64,000 bases of DNA, taken from assembly GCF_000420645.1 (NCBI RefSeq), contig NZ_ATVI01000006.1:620001-684000 (forward strand). Direction: 5' to 3'. Of this stretch, positions 16,170 to 24,004 are shown in pieces. This stretch comes from Nevskia ramosa DSM 11499. Its GTDB lineage: Bacteria > Pseudomonadota > Gammaproteobacteria > Nevskiales > Nevskiaceae. Every line of letters begins with the position of its first letter. Positions within the stretch are counted from its first letter, which is position 1. Position numbers and translations under genes: made by a program. The notes below the pieces were generated by a model. The model saw only the letters and a list, made by a program, of their open reading frames with translations. It searched no databases and was not told where the DNA came from.

Positions 16170-17846
16170 ATGTCGAAAAATTCCCTGATCCTGGTGCTGC
16201 TCGCCAGCTTCGCCGCGCCACTGGCCGCAAGCGATGCGCCGGGCGCCGCCGCTGCGGCCATCGTCGCTCCCGCTGCCGCCCCGGTGGTGATCGAGGATCC
16301 GAATTTCCCGACGCCGAGCCTGATCAAGCCAAGGGTCGAGTTCTGGAAGCAGGTGTTCGCCGAGTGGTCCGAGCACAACAGCGCGCTGCACACCAAGGAC
16401 GATGTCTCGAAGGTGTTCACGGTGCTCGATTTCCGCGCTGATGCCGCGGTGCTGTCGCCGAATGAGCTGGCTGCCAAGAAGAGCCGCGAGGAGAAGGCCG
16501 CCCGCGCCGAACTCGAACAGAACCTGCTGGGTCTGCAGGCGCGCATCGACGGCGGCGAAGTGATCAACCCGGATCTGCTGCCGGCCGATCAGGCCAAGAT
16601 CGTTGCGCTGTTCGGCAACGATCAGAACCCGAAGCGCTACGAAAAGGCCGCCGAGGATCTGCGCTTCCAGCGCGGCCTGCGCGAGCGCACCCAGCACGCG
16701 CTGGAAATCTCCGGCCGCTATCTGCCGGAGATGGAACGCATCTTCGCCGGCTACGGCCTGCCGACCCGGCTCACCCGCTTGCCGCTGGTCGAATCCAGCT
16801 TCAATGTCGATGCCTACTCGAAGGCCGCCGCCGCCGGGCTCTGGCAGTTCATTCCGTCATCGGCGCGCATCTACATGCGCCTGAACAACGTCGTCGACGA
16901 TCGCCGCGACCCGTGGACCTCCACCGACGCCGCTGCCCGCCATCTGCGTGACGACTACGACGCGCTCGGCAGCTGGCCGCTGGCGCTGACCGCCTACAAC
17001 CATGGCCGCGGCGGCATCGCCAAGGGTCTGCGCGAAGTCAACGGCACGACCCTGACCGACCTGATCGAGCACTACCAGGCCAAGTCCTTCGGCTTCGCGT
17101 CGTCGAACTTCTACTCGGAGTTCATCGCCGCCAGCGAGATCGAACGCGACTACCGCAGCCACTACGGCGAACTGCAGCGCGAACCGCTGCTGCGCTTCGA
17201 CACCGTGCGCACCCACGACTACGTGCGCTACGACACGCTGCGCAAGCTGGCCGGCGCCGATGACGAAGAGTTCCAGCGCCTCAACCCGGCGTTCCGTCCG
17301 GAAGTGGTCAACGGCCGCCTGCGCGTGCCGCCGGACCATGAGATTCGCGTGCCGAGCGGTGCCGGCCAGCGCTTCGACATCGCCTACGCGACCCTGACCC
17401 CGGACCAGCGCCACGACAGCCAGATCCGTCTCTACTCGACTCACATCGTCGGCCGCGGCGATTCGCTGGGCAAGATCGCCAAGCGCTACGGCGTATCGAG
17501 CAAGGACATCCTGGTCGCCAACAACCTCGGCAACGGCAGCAAGCTGCGCAAGGGCCAGAACCTGCAGATTCCGACCGGTGACGACAAGCTGATGGTGGCG
17601 GTGATCGACACCAAGCCGGCGGCGCAGACCGCGGCGCGTCCGGTCAAGGTCAAGGCGGAAGCGTCGAGCGTGTCGGTGGCCAAGGTCGTTGCCCAGCACG
17701 GCACCCATCGGGTGCGTTCCGGCCAGACCCTGGGCGCGATCGCCAAGCGTTACCGGACGTCGATCGGCGCTCTGCAGGAGTTGAACGGCTTCGGCGACAC
17801 CGACGTGCTGCGGGTCGGTGCAACGATCAAGGTGCCGCGCGGCTGA
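16170..17846 (+). CDS. mltD: membrane-bound lytic murein transglycosylase D
   Basis: A 558-residue exported protein: signal peptide (residues 1-20), an N-terminal helical region, an SLT transglycosylase domain and two LysM domains. The catalytic Glu is Glu208 in RLPLVESSFNVDAYSKAAAAG, with LWQFIPSSAR and ALTAYNHGRGGI completing the SLT motifs. The LysM repeats are near residues 425-470 (HIVGRGDSLGKIAKRYGVS) and 510-557 (HRVRSGQTLGAIAKRYRTS). It cuts peptidoglycan glycan strands to 1,6-anhydro ends in the periplasm. There is no clear lipobox, unlike E. coli MltD. Confidence 0.92.
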   Translation: MSKNSLILVLLASFAAPLAASDAPGAAAAAIVAPAAAPVVIEDPNFPTPSLIKPRVEFWKQVFAEWSEHNSALHTKDDVSKVFTVLDFRADAAVLSPNELAAKKSREEKAARAELEQNLLGLQARIDGGEVINPDLLPADQAKIVALFGNDQNPKRYEKAAEDLRFQRGLRERTQHALEISGRYLPEMERIFAGYGLPTRLTRLPLVESSFNVDAYSKAAAAGLWQFIPSSARIYMRLNNVVDDRRDPWTSTDAAARHLRDDYDALGSWPLALTAYNHGRGGIAKGLREVNGTTLTDLIEHYQAKSFGFASSNFYSEFIAASEIERDYRSHYGELQREPLLRFDTVRTHDYVRYDTLRKLAGADDEEFQRLNPAFRPEVVNGRLRVPPDHEIRVPSGAGQRFDIAYATLTPDQRHDSQIRLYSTHIVGRGDSLGKIAKRYGVSSKDILVANNLGNGSKLRKGQNLQIPTGDDKLMVAVIDTKPAAQTAARPVKVKAEASSVSVAKVVAQHGTHRVRSGQTLGAIAKRYRTSIGALQELNGFGDTDVLRVGATIKVPRG

Positions 17847-17883
17847 GGCGGCTTGGCTAAATAAGTTAGCGATGGCCTGAAGA

Positions 17884-18234
17884 ATGACTCCAACTCAGGC
17901 CGATCTTCGCAAGCTCATCGTGTGCTCTCTGCAGCTTCTTGCATCAACAGAAGCCGCCTTTGAGTATCAACGTCAAGTGCCAATCGCCGACGTTTCGGCG
18001 GAGCTGTTCTGCCAATGGTTTGATGACGCTTACCTTCCCGACAGCGAAGTCTTCCAAGGTGCTTTTTCTCAGGAAGAGCTCGATGCTCTGGCTGCGTTCA
18101 ATAGCGTTTTTGAAGCGACAGCGAGAGAAATAGGCGAGCGATTACAGTCGCTAGAGCAGTTACTAGCTCTGCCAGCTTGGCAGTCTGTGCAAAAAGGGGC
18201 CCAGGAAGCGCTCGAAAACTTGGGCTGCGAATGA
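17884..18234 (+). CDS. orphan acidic hypothetical protein, atypical composition
   Basis: A 116-residue, acidic, probably helical cytosolic protein (ADVSAELFCQWFDDAYLPDS, EELDALAAFNSVFEA). No family is recognised. The DNA is visibly less GC-rich than its neighbours and uses codons that are rare here (TCA, ACA, TTG, ATA, AGA, GCA), a sign of recent acquisition. Short inverted repeats flank it: GCTAA/TTAGC at 17856-17870 upstream and AAGTT/AACTT at 18256-18279 downstream. Size, acidity and isolation are like orphan immunity proteins, but no toxin gene is present, so this is only a suggestion. Confidence 0.6.
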   Translation: MTPTQADLRKLIVCSLQLLASTEAAFEYQRQVPIADVSAELFCQWFDDAYLPDSEVFQGAFSQEELDALAAFNSVFEATAREIGERLQSLEQLLALPAWQSVQKGAQEALENLGCE

Positions 18235-18255
18235 CCCCAGGGAACACGCCGTACG

Positions 18256-18279
18256 AAGTTAGAGCTGGCCACTCAACTT
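18256..18279. terminator. bulged inverted repeat at a convergent junction
   Basis: AAGTTAGAG (18256-18264) pairs with CTCAACTT (18272-18279) apart from one unpaired A. The TAA stop of the minus-strand DUF2062 gene overlaps the right arm. There is no long T-run. Confidence 0.35.
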
Positions 18280-18787
18280 AGGCGATCGGCACCACGCGGC
18301 TGCGCCGCGCCAGCCGGCGCAGTGCTGGCCGCAAGCCGAAGTACAAGGCGACGATCGCCAGCGGCGCGGCGACCATCCAGGCCGCGACACCGCCGAGCGC
18401 CACCAGCCCGAATTCGGCGATGAACTCCATCGGCCCGGCCTGAAAGCGGGCCATCATTTCGGGAATCGACAGCGTCACATGCGGCGCTCCGAACCATTCG
18501 CCGGCCCGGTAGAACGGCAGCAGCAGCACGAACTGCAGCGGATAGCAGAGGTAGTTCACCAGCTGGATGATCGGCTGGTTCAGGCGCAGGCCCCAGGCGA
18601 CCAGGCCGCAGAGCACGGTGGTCGAACCGAGGATCGGGAACACCGCGATCACGGCGCCGAGCGCGGCGGTCAACGCGATCTTTTCCGGGGTGATGCCTTG
18701 CCGAAGCTGGGCCAGCACCGGCCCGAGGATTTTTCGACGCCAGAACGATTGAACCGGTGCGACGACGACGGCGGCTGGATCGCTCAC
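18278..18787 (-). CDS. DUF2062 domain-containing membrane protein
   Basis: A 169-residue membrane protein starting at GTG 18787, which overlaps the upstream stop (GTGA). Typical DUF2062 features are ITPEKIALTAALGAVIAVFPILGSTTVLCG, NQPIIQLVNYLCYPLQFVLLLPFYRAGEW and a C-terminal TM pair around GGVAAWMVAAPLAIVALYFGL. The function is unknown; some relatives are fused to glycosyltransferases. It is last in an operon with a DUF1475 protein, a Cfa-like methyltransferase, DUF1365 and an FAD oxidoreductase, so a lipid-linked role is plausible. Confidence 0.85.
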   Translation of the reverse strand: MSDPAAVVVAPVQSFWRRKILGPVLAQLRQGITPEKIALTAALGAVIAVFPILGSTTVLCGLVAWGLRLNQPIIQLVNYLCYPLQFVLLLPFYRAGEWFGAPHVTLSIPEMMARFQAGPMEFIAEFGLVALGGVAAWMVAAPLAIVALYFGLRPALRRLARRSRVVPIA

Positions 18788-19146
18788 CGAGTGGCCGGCT
18801 TGCGGCGCAGCAGGAAGTCTTCGATGGTCGCGTTCGGCGGCAGCCTGGCCAGGGTGATCAGCGCATAGACCGCCATCGCCATGTTGCCGGTCAGCAAAAC
18901 CGCAACCAGCCACAGCACCCGCGCCAGCCACGAGGTTTCCTTGTAGGCGATCCACAGCCAGAACCACAGGAAGGCGTAGAAGGTGTCGAACAGCGTCGCC
19001 ACAAACCAGGCGTTGTAGTTCGCGGCCGGATTGGCGATCAGGTCATTGATCGCCGGCACGATGCTGACGTGGCCGGTGGCCCAGATCGACGCGCCAACGA
19101 GGGAGGCGAACGCGAGGACCGCAAACAGGCCCAGTCCGAACTTCAT
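18784..19146 (-). CDS. DUF1475-like membrane protein
   Basis: A 120-residue protein with three or four TM segments. It starts with an N-terminal hydrophobic helix (FGLGLFAVLAFASLVGASIWA). NYNAWFVATLFDTFYAFLWFWLWIAYKE and RVLWLVAVLLTGNMAMAVYALITL follow, and the tail LPPNATIEDFLLRRK is cytosolic. It resembles DUF1475 proteins, small membrane proteins that often sit beside cfa-like genes. ATG 19146 follows a TGAGG that also contains the stop of the cfa-like gene. Its stop overlaps the GTG of the DUF2062 gene. Confidence 0.75.
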   Translation of the reverse strand: MKFGLGLFAVLAFASLVGASIWATGHVSIVPAINDLIANPAANYNAWFVATLFDTFYAFLWFWLWIAYKETSWLARVLWLVAVLLTGNMAMAVYALITLARLPPNATIEDFLLRRKPATR

Positions 19147-19153
19147 CAAAACC

Positions 19154-20443
19154 TCAGCTTGGTTTGGTCAGCGTGATGTGCATCAAGTCGATCGAGCCGG
19201 TGCGGAAACCGCATTCGCAGTAGCTCAGGTAATAGCGCCACATGCGCAGGAAGCGCTCGTCGAACTGCTTGACGATCTGTTCCCGCACGCCGAGCACGTT
19301 GCGATGCCAGGCGGCGAGCGTATCAGCGTAATCCTTGGCGTAGAACCGCGCGTCGCTGGCCACCAGGCCGGCTTGCTTCGACAGCGTTTCAAATAGCGTC
19401 GGCGGGCACAGCATGCCGCCCGGGAAGATGTACTTCTGGATGAAATCGCGCTTCGAACGATAGTGGTCGAAGATCGCCGGGTTGATCGTAATGCCCTGGA
19501 TCGCCGCGATGCCGCCCGGCTTCAGCGCCTTGCCGATCGCCTGGAAATAGCCCGGCCAGTATTCCTCGCCCACCGCTTCGTACATCTCGATCGACACCAC
19601 GCGGTCGTAGGTTTCGGTGACGTCGCGATAGTCGCGGATCTCGAAGCTGACTCGGTCCGACACGCCGGCGTTCTCGGCCCGGATCTTCGCTTCGGCGTAC
19701 TGCTCGTTGGACAGGGTGATCGAGTGCACCCGGCAACCGGAGTGCGTCGCCGCATAGATCGCGAAGCCGCCCCAGCCGGAGCCGATCTCGAGCAGCGTGT
19801 GCTCGGGACGCAGTTCCAGGCGTTCGTACATCAGCCGGAACTTGTTGATCTGCGCATCCATCAGCGTTTCGTTCGGCTGGATGTACATGCCGGAGGAATA
19901 CGCCATCGTTTCGTCGAGCCACATCTTGTAGAACTCGTTGCCGAGATCGTAGTGGTACTCGATGTTCTTCTTCGCGGTGCGCTTGGTGTTGGCTTTCAGC
20001 TTGTGCTTGACCATGCCGAAGAAGCGGCCGATCCAGTTCATCTCGAACGGGCCCTTGTAGTGCGGCTCGTTCAGGTACATGACCATCAGCAGGCGGGTGA
20101 GGTCCGGCGTGTCCCAGCAGTCGTCCAGATAGGCGTCGCCGATACCGACTTCACCGCCGGTCAGCAGGTGGCGCATCAGCCGCTCGTTCTTGATCTGCCA
20201 GAGGCCGTGCGGGCCTGGTTCTCGTCCTTCAAAGCGGCGGGTGCTGCCGTTGGGCAGGACGATGTCCAAGGTGCCGACCTTCACGCCGGACATCATGTAC
20301 ATCAGGATCTTCAGGCCCCAGCTCAGGCCGCGATTGTCGCCACGAGTCGCGAAGTCAGCAGGCAGGTCGGGCGAGAAGCCGTCCCGGCTCATGATCTGCT
20401 TCAGATTTTCGTGGCGATCGTGGTTGCTGTCGTTGTTGTTCAT
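19154..20443 (-). CDS. cyclopropane-fatty-acyl-phospholipid synthase family methyltransferase
   Basis: A 429-residue SAM-dependent enzyme of the CFA/mycolic-acid-methyltransferase family. It contains YDLGNEFYKMWLDETMAYSSG, the SAM-binding LEIGSGWGGFAIYAA, SIEMYEAVGEEYWP, IQGITIN and YIFPGGMLCPP. It acts on unsaturated acyl chains of membrane phospholipids. It is flanked by DUF1365 and an FAD oxidoreductase and lacks a stand-alone setting, so it may belong to the UfaM-type methyltransferases of furan fatty acid synthesis rather than classical Cfa. ATG 20443 is the first ATG after the previous gene; a TTG at 20488 is less likely. Confidence 0.88.
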   Translation of the reverse strand: MNNNDSNHDRHENLKQIMSRDGFSPDLPADFATRGDNRGLSWGLKILMYMMSGVKVGTLDIVLPNGSTRRFEGREPGPHGLWQIKNERLMRHLLTGGEVGIGDAYLDDCWDTPDLTRLLMVMYLNEPHYKGPFEMNWIGRFFGMVKHKLKANTKRTAKKNIEYHYDLGNEFYKMWLDETMAYSSGMYIQPNETLMDAQINKFRLMYERLELRPEHTLLEIGSGWGGFAIYAATHSGCRVHSITLSNEQYAEAKIRAENAGVSDRVSFEIRDYRDVTETYDRVVSIEMYEAVGEEYWPGYFQAIGKALKPGGIAAIQGITINPAIFDHYRSKRDFIQKYIFPGGMLCPPTLFETLSKQAGLVASDARFYAKDYADTLAAWHRNVLGVREQIVKQFDERFLRMWRYYLSYCECGFRTGSIDLMHITLTKPS

Positions 20444-20501
20444 GGCGGCGGCTAGGGTGTCCAGATGATGCCTGACGAGCCTGATCAAGAAGAACTCGAT
20501 A

Positions 20502-21272
20502 TCAGCTCATTTCACGTTCCGGTGGCGCCGGCTTGCCGTGGAAGCGGCCGCCGCGCAACCAGATCTTCAAGGCTTCCCAATGAATGCCGGCGACCACCTT
20601 GAAGGTCATCAGCGGCATTTTCAGCACCTGCCTGACGATGGCGCGATCGGTGAGCAGTACCCGCTCGCCGGCCAGCGTTGCGTCAAGAATCGGCACCCCG
20701 TCCCGCGTCTCGTGGATCACTACCCGCAGGCGCTCGCCGGGATCGTCGAGCGTGAAGCGGTAGCGGCCCACGAGGTCGAAGAACGGCGACACGTGGAAGC
20801 ACTTGTCCTTCTCATGCAGGTGGTCATACGGCATCGGCTGGCCGTCGGATGCGAGCAGATAGCAGTGCTTTTCACCGAAGGTGTTGCGCACCTCGGCGAT
20901 CACCGCCCGCAGGGAACCGTCGCGGTGTTCGCAGTACCACATCGAGATCGGATTGAAGGCGAAACCGAACAGCCGCGGGAAGGCCAGCAGACGAATCCGA
21001 CCGCCGTCCAGCGTGATGTCGGCAGATTGCAGCATTGTTTCTACCCAGCTTCTCAGCGCACCCGGCTGGCCGCTGCCGTGATCGCGATCGTGGATCGCCA
21101 GCACGTTGAAGCGGTTGCGCGAGAACAGCCGCAGCGGCGCCACGGCTTCGTCGATCCGATCGATATCCCAGACGACGTAGAAAACCTGGTAGACGAAGCG
21201 ATACAGCGGCGCAATCAGCCGGCGGTGCATCACCCGGCTGGGGTACAACGCGGCCGGCGGGCTCGGGATCAA
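20502..21272 (-). CDS. DUF1365 domain-containing protein
   Basis: About 256 residues. Family landmarks are ALYPSRVMHRRLIAPLYRFVYQVFYVVWDIDRI at the start, LFSRNRFNVLAIHDRDHG, FPRLFGFAFNPISMWYC, EVRNTFGEKHCYLL and KCFHVSPFFDLVGRYRF. Homology begins just before MHRR, and I place the start at TTG 21272, which overlaps the upstream stop in a TTGA. A later ATG (MHRRLIAP) would lose part of the conserved N-terminus. DUF1365 has no established activity but travels with FAD-dependent oxidoreductase and Cfa-like genes. Confidence 0.82.
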   Translation of the reverse strand: MIPSPPAALYPSRVMHRRLIAPLYRFVYQVFYVVWDIDRIDEAVAPLRLFSRNRFNVLAIHDRDHGSGQPGALRSWVETMLQSADITLDGGRIRLLAFPRLFGFAFNPISMWYCEHRDGSLRAVIAEVRNTFGEKHCYLLASDGQPMPYDHLHEKDKCFHVSPFFDLVGRYRFTLDDPGERLRVVIHETRDGVPILDATLAGERVLLTDRAIVRQVLKMPLMTFKVVAGIHWEALKIWLRGGRFHGKPAPPEREMS

Positions 21273-22546
21273 AGCGCGGTCCAGCTCGGCAGACAGCTCG
21301 CATCGATGCCCTGCACTGCACGCAAGCCGGACTTCAGGCCGTCCTCGTGGAAGCCGTAACCGGTCCAGGCACCAGCCCACCACAGGCCGCCGCGGCCCTG
21401 GATCGCCGGCAGCTTCGCGTGGGTCAGCTTGCTGGCCGCGGTGTAGTGCGGGTGGTGGTAGACGATGTCGTAGATGATCTTGGCAGCCGCCACCGGCCGC
21501 TGCGGATTCAGCGTGACGATGTAGTTCACCGGCCCCGGGATGTGCTGCAGCAGATTCATCCAGTAGCTGCCGGAAATGCGCTGGTCGTGAATCTCCGAGA
21601 CCGGATGGGTGTAATTCCAGCTCGCCCAGGCAGCGCGACGCTTGGGCAGGAAGCTGTCGTCGCTGTGCAGCACCACTCTCGATTCGCTGTACGGAATGCC
21701 GGCCAGCACTTCGCGTTCGGCGTCGCTTGCGTCGCCGATCAGGCGCAGCGCCTGATCGGAATGAGTGGCGCAGACCACGCGATCGAAACGCTGCTCGCCG
21801 CCCGGCAGTTGCAGCAGCACACCGTCGTCCGGCGCGCGTCGAATGCCGAGCACCGGCGTGTTCAGGCTCAGGGCGCCCTGGTAGCGGGCCATCAGCCGCT
21901 TCACATAGGTGTCGCTGCCGCCGATGACCGAATGCCAGGTGGGCTGCTGGGTCGCGGTGAACAGGCTGTGGCTGTCGAAGAAGCGCATGAAGTCATCGGC
22001 CGGATACTCGGCGGCGGCCTTCGGCGAGCAGCTCCAGATCATGCCGGCCATCGGCAGCAGATAGTCGCGGCGCAGCGCCTGCGAAAAGCCCTGATCGTCA
22101 AGGAACTGGCCCAGTGAACCGCTCGGCAGGGTGCCGGCTTTCAGCAGCGCATTGCACTGCTTGTTGAGCTTGAGAATCTCCAGCAGCATGCGGATGTGGC
22201 CGGGCTTGAACAGGTTGGTCCACTGCGCGAACACGGTCCACATGTGGTCGCTGCCCTTCCATTCGTAGCGGCCATCGCCGATCGATACCGCGAAGGACAT
22301 GCTGGTCGGCCGGGTGGCCACTTCCAGCTCCTGGAACAGCGCCGTCAGGTTCGGATAGTTGATGCCGTTGTAGACGATCCAGCCGGTGTCCACCGCGCCC
22401 GGCCCCTGCGGCGTGTTGATGGCGATGGTGTTGGTATGGCCGCCGATGCGGCCGTCCTGCTCGAGCAGCGTGACCTCGTGCTTGCGCGCAAGGAAATAGG
22501 CAGCAGACAGGCCCGAGATGCCGGAGCCGATGACAGCGATTTTCAT
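21269..22546 (-). CDS. FAD/NAD(P)-binding oxidoreductase (amine-oxidase fold)
   Basis: A 425-residue flavoprotein. The dinucleotide-binding motif is at the N-terminus (IAVIGSGISGLSAAYFLARKHEVTLLEQ, then GRIGGHTNT), and the C-terminal FAD motif is GLWWAGAWTGYGFHEDGLKSG. WIVYNGINYPNL and HSVIGGSDTYVKRL are typical of the subfamily next to DUF1365/Cfa genes. In Rhodobacter, genes of this kind take part in making methylated furan fatty acids and are induced by singlet oxygen. A matching role here is an inference. It is first in a five-gene operon with overlapping ends. Confidence 0.88.
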   Translation of the reverse strand: MKIAVIGSGISGLSAAYFLARKHEVTLLEQDGRIGGHTNTIAINTPQGPGAVDTGWIVYNGINYPNLTALFQELEVATRPTSMSFAVSIGDGRYEWKGSDHMWTVFAQWTNLFKPGHIRMLLEILKLNKQCNALLKAGTLPSGSLGQFLDDQGFSQALRRDYLLPMAGMIWSCSPKAAAEYPADDFMRFFDSHSLFTATQQPTWHSVIGGSDTYVKRLMARYQGALSLNTPVLGIRRAPDDGVLLQLPGGEQRFDRVVCATHSDQALRLIGDASDAEREVLAGIPYSESRVVLHSDDSFLPKRRAAWASWNYTHPVSEIHDQRISGSYWMNLLQHIPGPVNYIVTLNPQRPVAAAKIIYDIVYHHPHYTAASKLTHAKLPAIQGRGGLWWAGAWTGYGFHEDGLKSGLRAVQGIDASCLPSWTAL

Positions 22547-22563
22547 GGGAGAAGCAGGGGTCC

Positions 22564-22644
22564 GTGGTCAGTGGCTAGTGTCTGGTAAATGGCTGACCTG
22601 AGTGTGGCCTTTTCGGACCACGAGCCACTGACCACTAGCCACTG
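22564..22644. repeat. inverted repeat, GTGGTCAGTGGCTAGTG-type
   Basis: GTGGTCAGTGGCT (22564-22576) matches the reverse complement at 22623-22635 exactly (13 bp), and CAGTGGCTAGTG (22569-22580) matches that at 22633-22644 (12 bp), so two alternative foldings compete. It fills the gap between tesA and the FAD oxidoreductase. The AGTGGCTAGTG wording is what dispersed intergenic repeats look like, but I see only this copy. Confidence 0.6.
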
Positions 22645-22647
22645 CAG

Positions 22648-23313
22648 TTACGGCTTGCGGGCAGCGGAGGATGCAGCCGCTTTCAGCAGCGGCGACAGCG
22701 TCGGCCAGACGGCATCGAGAATCTGCGGCTGCGCCTCGGTACGCGGATGGATGCCGTCATCCTGGAACCAGCGCGGCCGGTCCTCGGCAATCGTCGCCAG
22801 GAAGAACGGCATCAGCGGCGCCTGCTTGGCCTTGGCAGCATCGGCGAACGCGCGGCGGAAGCGTTCGGTGAACACCGGGCCGTAGTTGTTCGGAATGCGC
22901 ATCTCGAAGACCACCGGCTTGGCGCCGGCGGCGAGCACCAGATCGCTCATCTTTTCGAGATTGATCCGCATCTGCTGCAGATCGAGCCCGCGCAGGCCAT
23001 CGTTGGCACCGAGTTCCAGCAGCACCAGGTCCGGCTTGTGGCGCGCCAGCGCTGCCGGCAGCCGGGCCAGACCGCCCGCCGTGGTTTCGCCGCTGACTGA
23101 ACCGTTGACCACGTTCCAGGTCTTCAGGCTGGTGTCCGCTTGAGTTCGGAGCTTCCGCTCCAATAGATCAACCCAGCCGCTGCGGGTATCCACACCGTAG
23201 CCGGCACTCAGGGAATCGCCCCAGACCAGCAGCGTCGGCGCCGCCCAGACACTGCCGGCGAACAGCCAGCCCGCCAGCATCAGGAACAGACGAACAGGGA
23301 GTTGTATACGCAT
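22648..23313 (-). CDS. tesA: arylesterase / lysophospholipase L1 (TesA-like GDSL hydrolase)
   Basis: A 221-residue periplasmic SGNH hydrolase. The signal peptide is RLFLMLAGWLFAGSVWA. Block I is WGDSLSAGYG with Ser34 the nucleophile. Gly in NGSVSGETTAGG, Asn in ELGANDGLRG (block III) and Asp/His in DDGIHPRTEAQ complete the catalytic set. It hydrolyses acyl thioesters and lysophospholipids. Its start ATG overlaps the ATG of the divergent ybbA-like gene in the tetramer CATG (23311-23314), and no Shine-Dalgarno is obvious on its side. tesA divergent from ybbAP is the gene order of E. coli. Confidence 0.92.
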   Translation of the reverse strand: MRIQLPVRLFLMLAGWLFAGSVWAAPTLLVWGDSLSAGYGVDTRSGWVDLLERKLRTQADTSLKTWNVVNGSVSGETTAGGLARLPAALARHKPDLVLLELGANDGLRGLDLQQMRINLEKMSDLVLAAGAKPVVFEMRIPNNYGPVFTERFRRAFADAAKAKQAPLMPFFLATIAEDRPRWFQDDGIHPRTEAQPQILDAVWPTLSPLLKAAASSAARKP

Positions 23314-24004
23314 GAGCGCAGATGCCAGCGATTCGAAATCGAAAGTGATTGTGGCTGAAAACATCGTCCAGCAGATCGTCAGCGGCGGTGAGCGCATCGC
23401 GATTCTGAACGGCCTGAACCTGGCGATTGCCGCCGGCGAATCGGTGGCCATCGTCGGTGCTTCCGGCTCCGGCAAGACCACCTTGCTGTCCTTGCTCGCC
23501 GGGCTGGATTCCCCCAGTTCCGGAGAGATCATGCTGGCCGGCCAGCGACTTTCAAGCCTCGATGAGGACGGACGGGCGCGATTGCGCGCCGGACGTGTCG
23601 GCTTCGTGTTCCAGTCGTTCCAGTTGCTTGCCGGTTTGACCGCGCTGGAGAACGTCATGCTGCCGGCCGAACTCGCCGGCCGCGCCGACGCCGAGAAGCT
23701 GGCCCGCGATACGCTGAGCCAGGTCGGCCTCGCCGCGCGCACCGGCCACTACCCGTATCAGCTGTCCGGCGGCGAGCAGCAGCGTGTTGCGATTGCCCGC
23801 GCCTTCGCCGCGGGCCCGGAAATCCTGTTCGCCGACGAGCCGACCGGCAATCTCGATGCTGCTACCGGCGCCAAGATCATCGACCTGCTGTTCGCCCTGA
23901 ACCGCGATCGCGGCGCCACTCTGGTGCTGGTGACTCACGACCAGACGCTCGCCGAGCGCTGCGATCGTGTGCTGCGCCTGAACGCGGGCCGCTTCGATGT
24001 CTGA
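23312..24004 (+). CDS. ybbA: ABC transporter ATP-binding protein, YbbA-like
   Basis: A 230-residue MacB/LolD-type ATPase. Walker A is GASGSGKTTLL (49-59), the Q-loop FVFQSFQLL, the signature LSGGEQQRVAIARAF, Walker B ILFADEPTGNLD and the switch His VTHD. A GGGAG sits about 10 bases before ATG 23312. It energises the FtsX-like permease encoded next, whose ATG overlaps by 8 bp. The substrate is unproven; the pair acts at the inner membrane, probably on lipid or protein release. Confidence 0.92.
   Translation: MSADASDSKSKVIVAENIVQQIVSGGERIAILNGLNLAIAAGESVAIVGASGSGKTTLLSLLAGLDSPSSGEIMLAGQRLSSLDEDGRARLRAGRVGFVFQSFQLLAGLTALENVMLPAELAGRADAEKLARDTLSQVGLAARTGHYPYQLSGGEQQRVAIARAFAAGPEILFADEPTGNLDAATGAKIIDLLFALNRDRGATLVLVTHDQTLAERCDRVLRLNAGRFDV

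Noticed and set aside
17856-18279. Integron gene cassette (GTTAGCG and GTTAGAG near both ends of a small gene)
   Set aside because: No complete attC with paired R/L boxes upstream of the downstream GTTAGAG, and no integrase nearby; the flanks are reported only as short inverted repeats.
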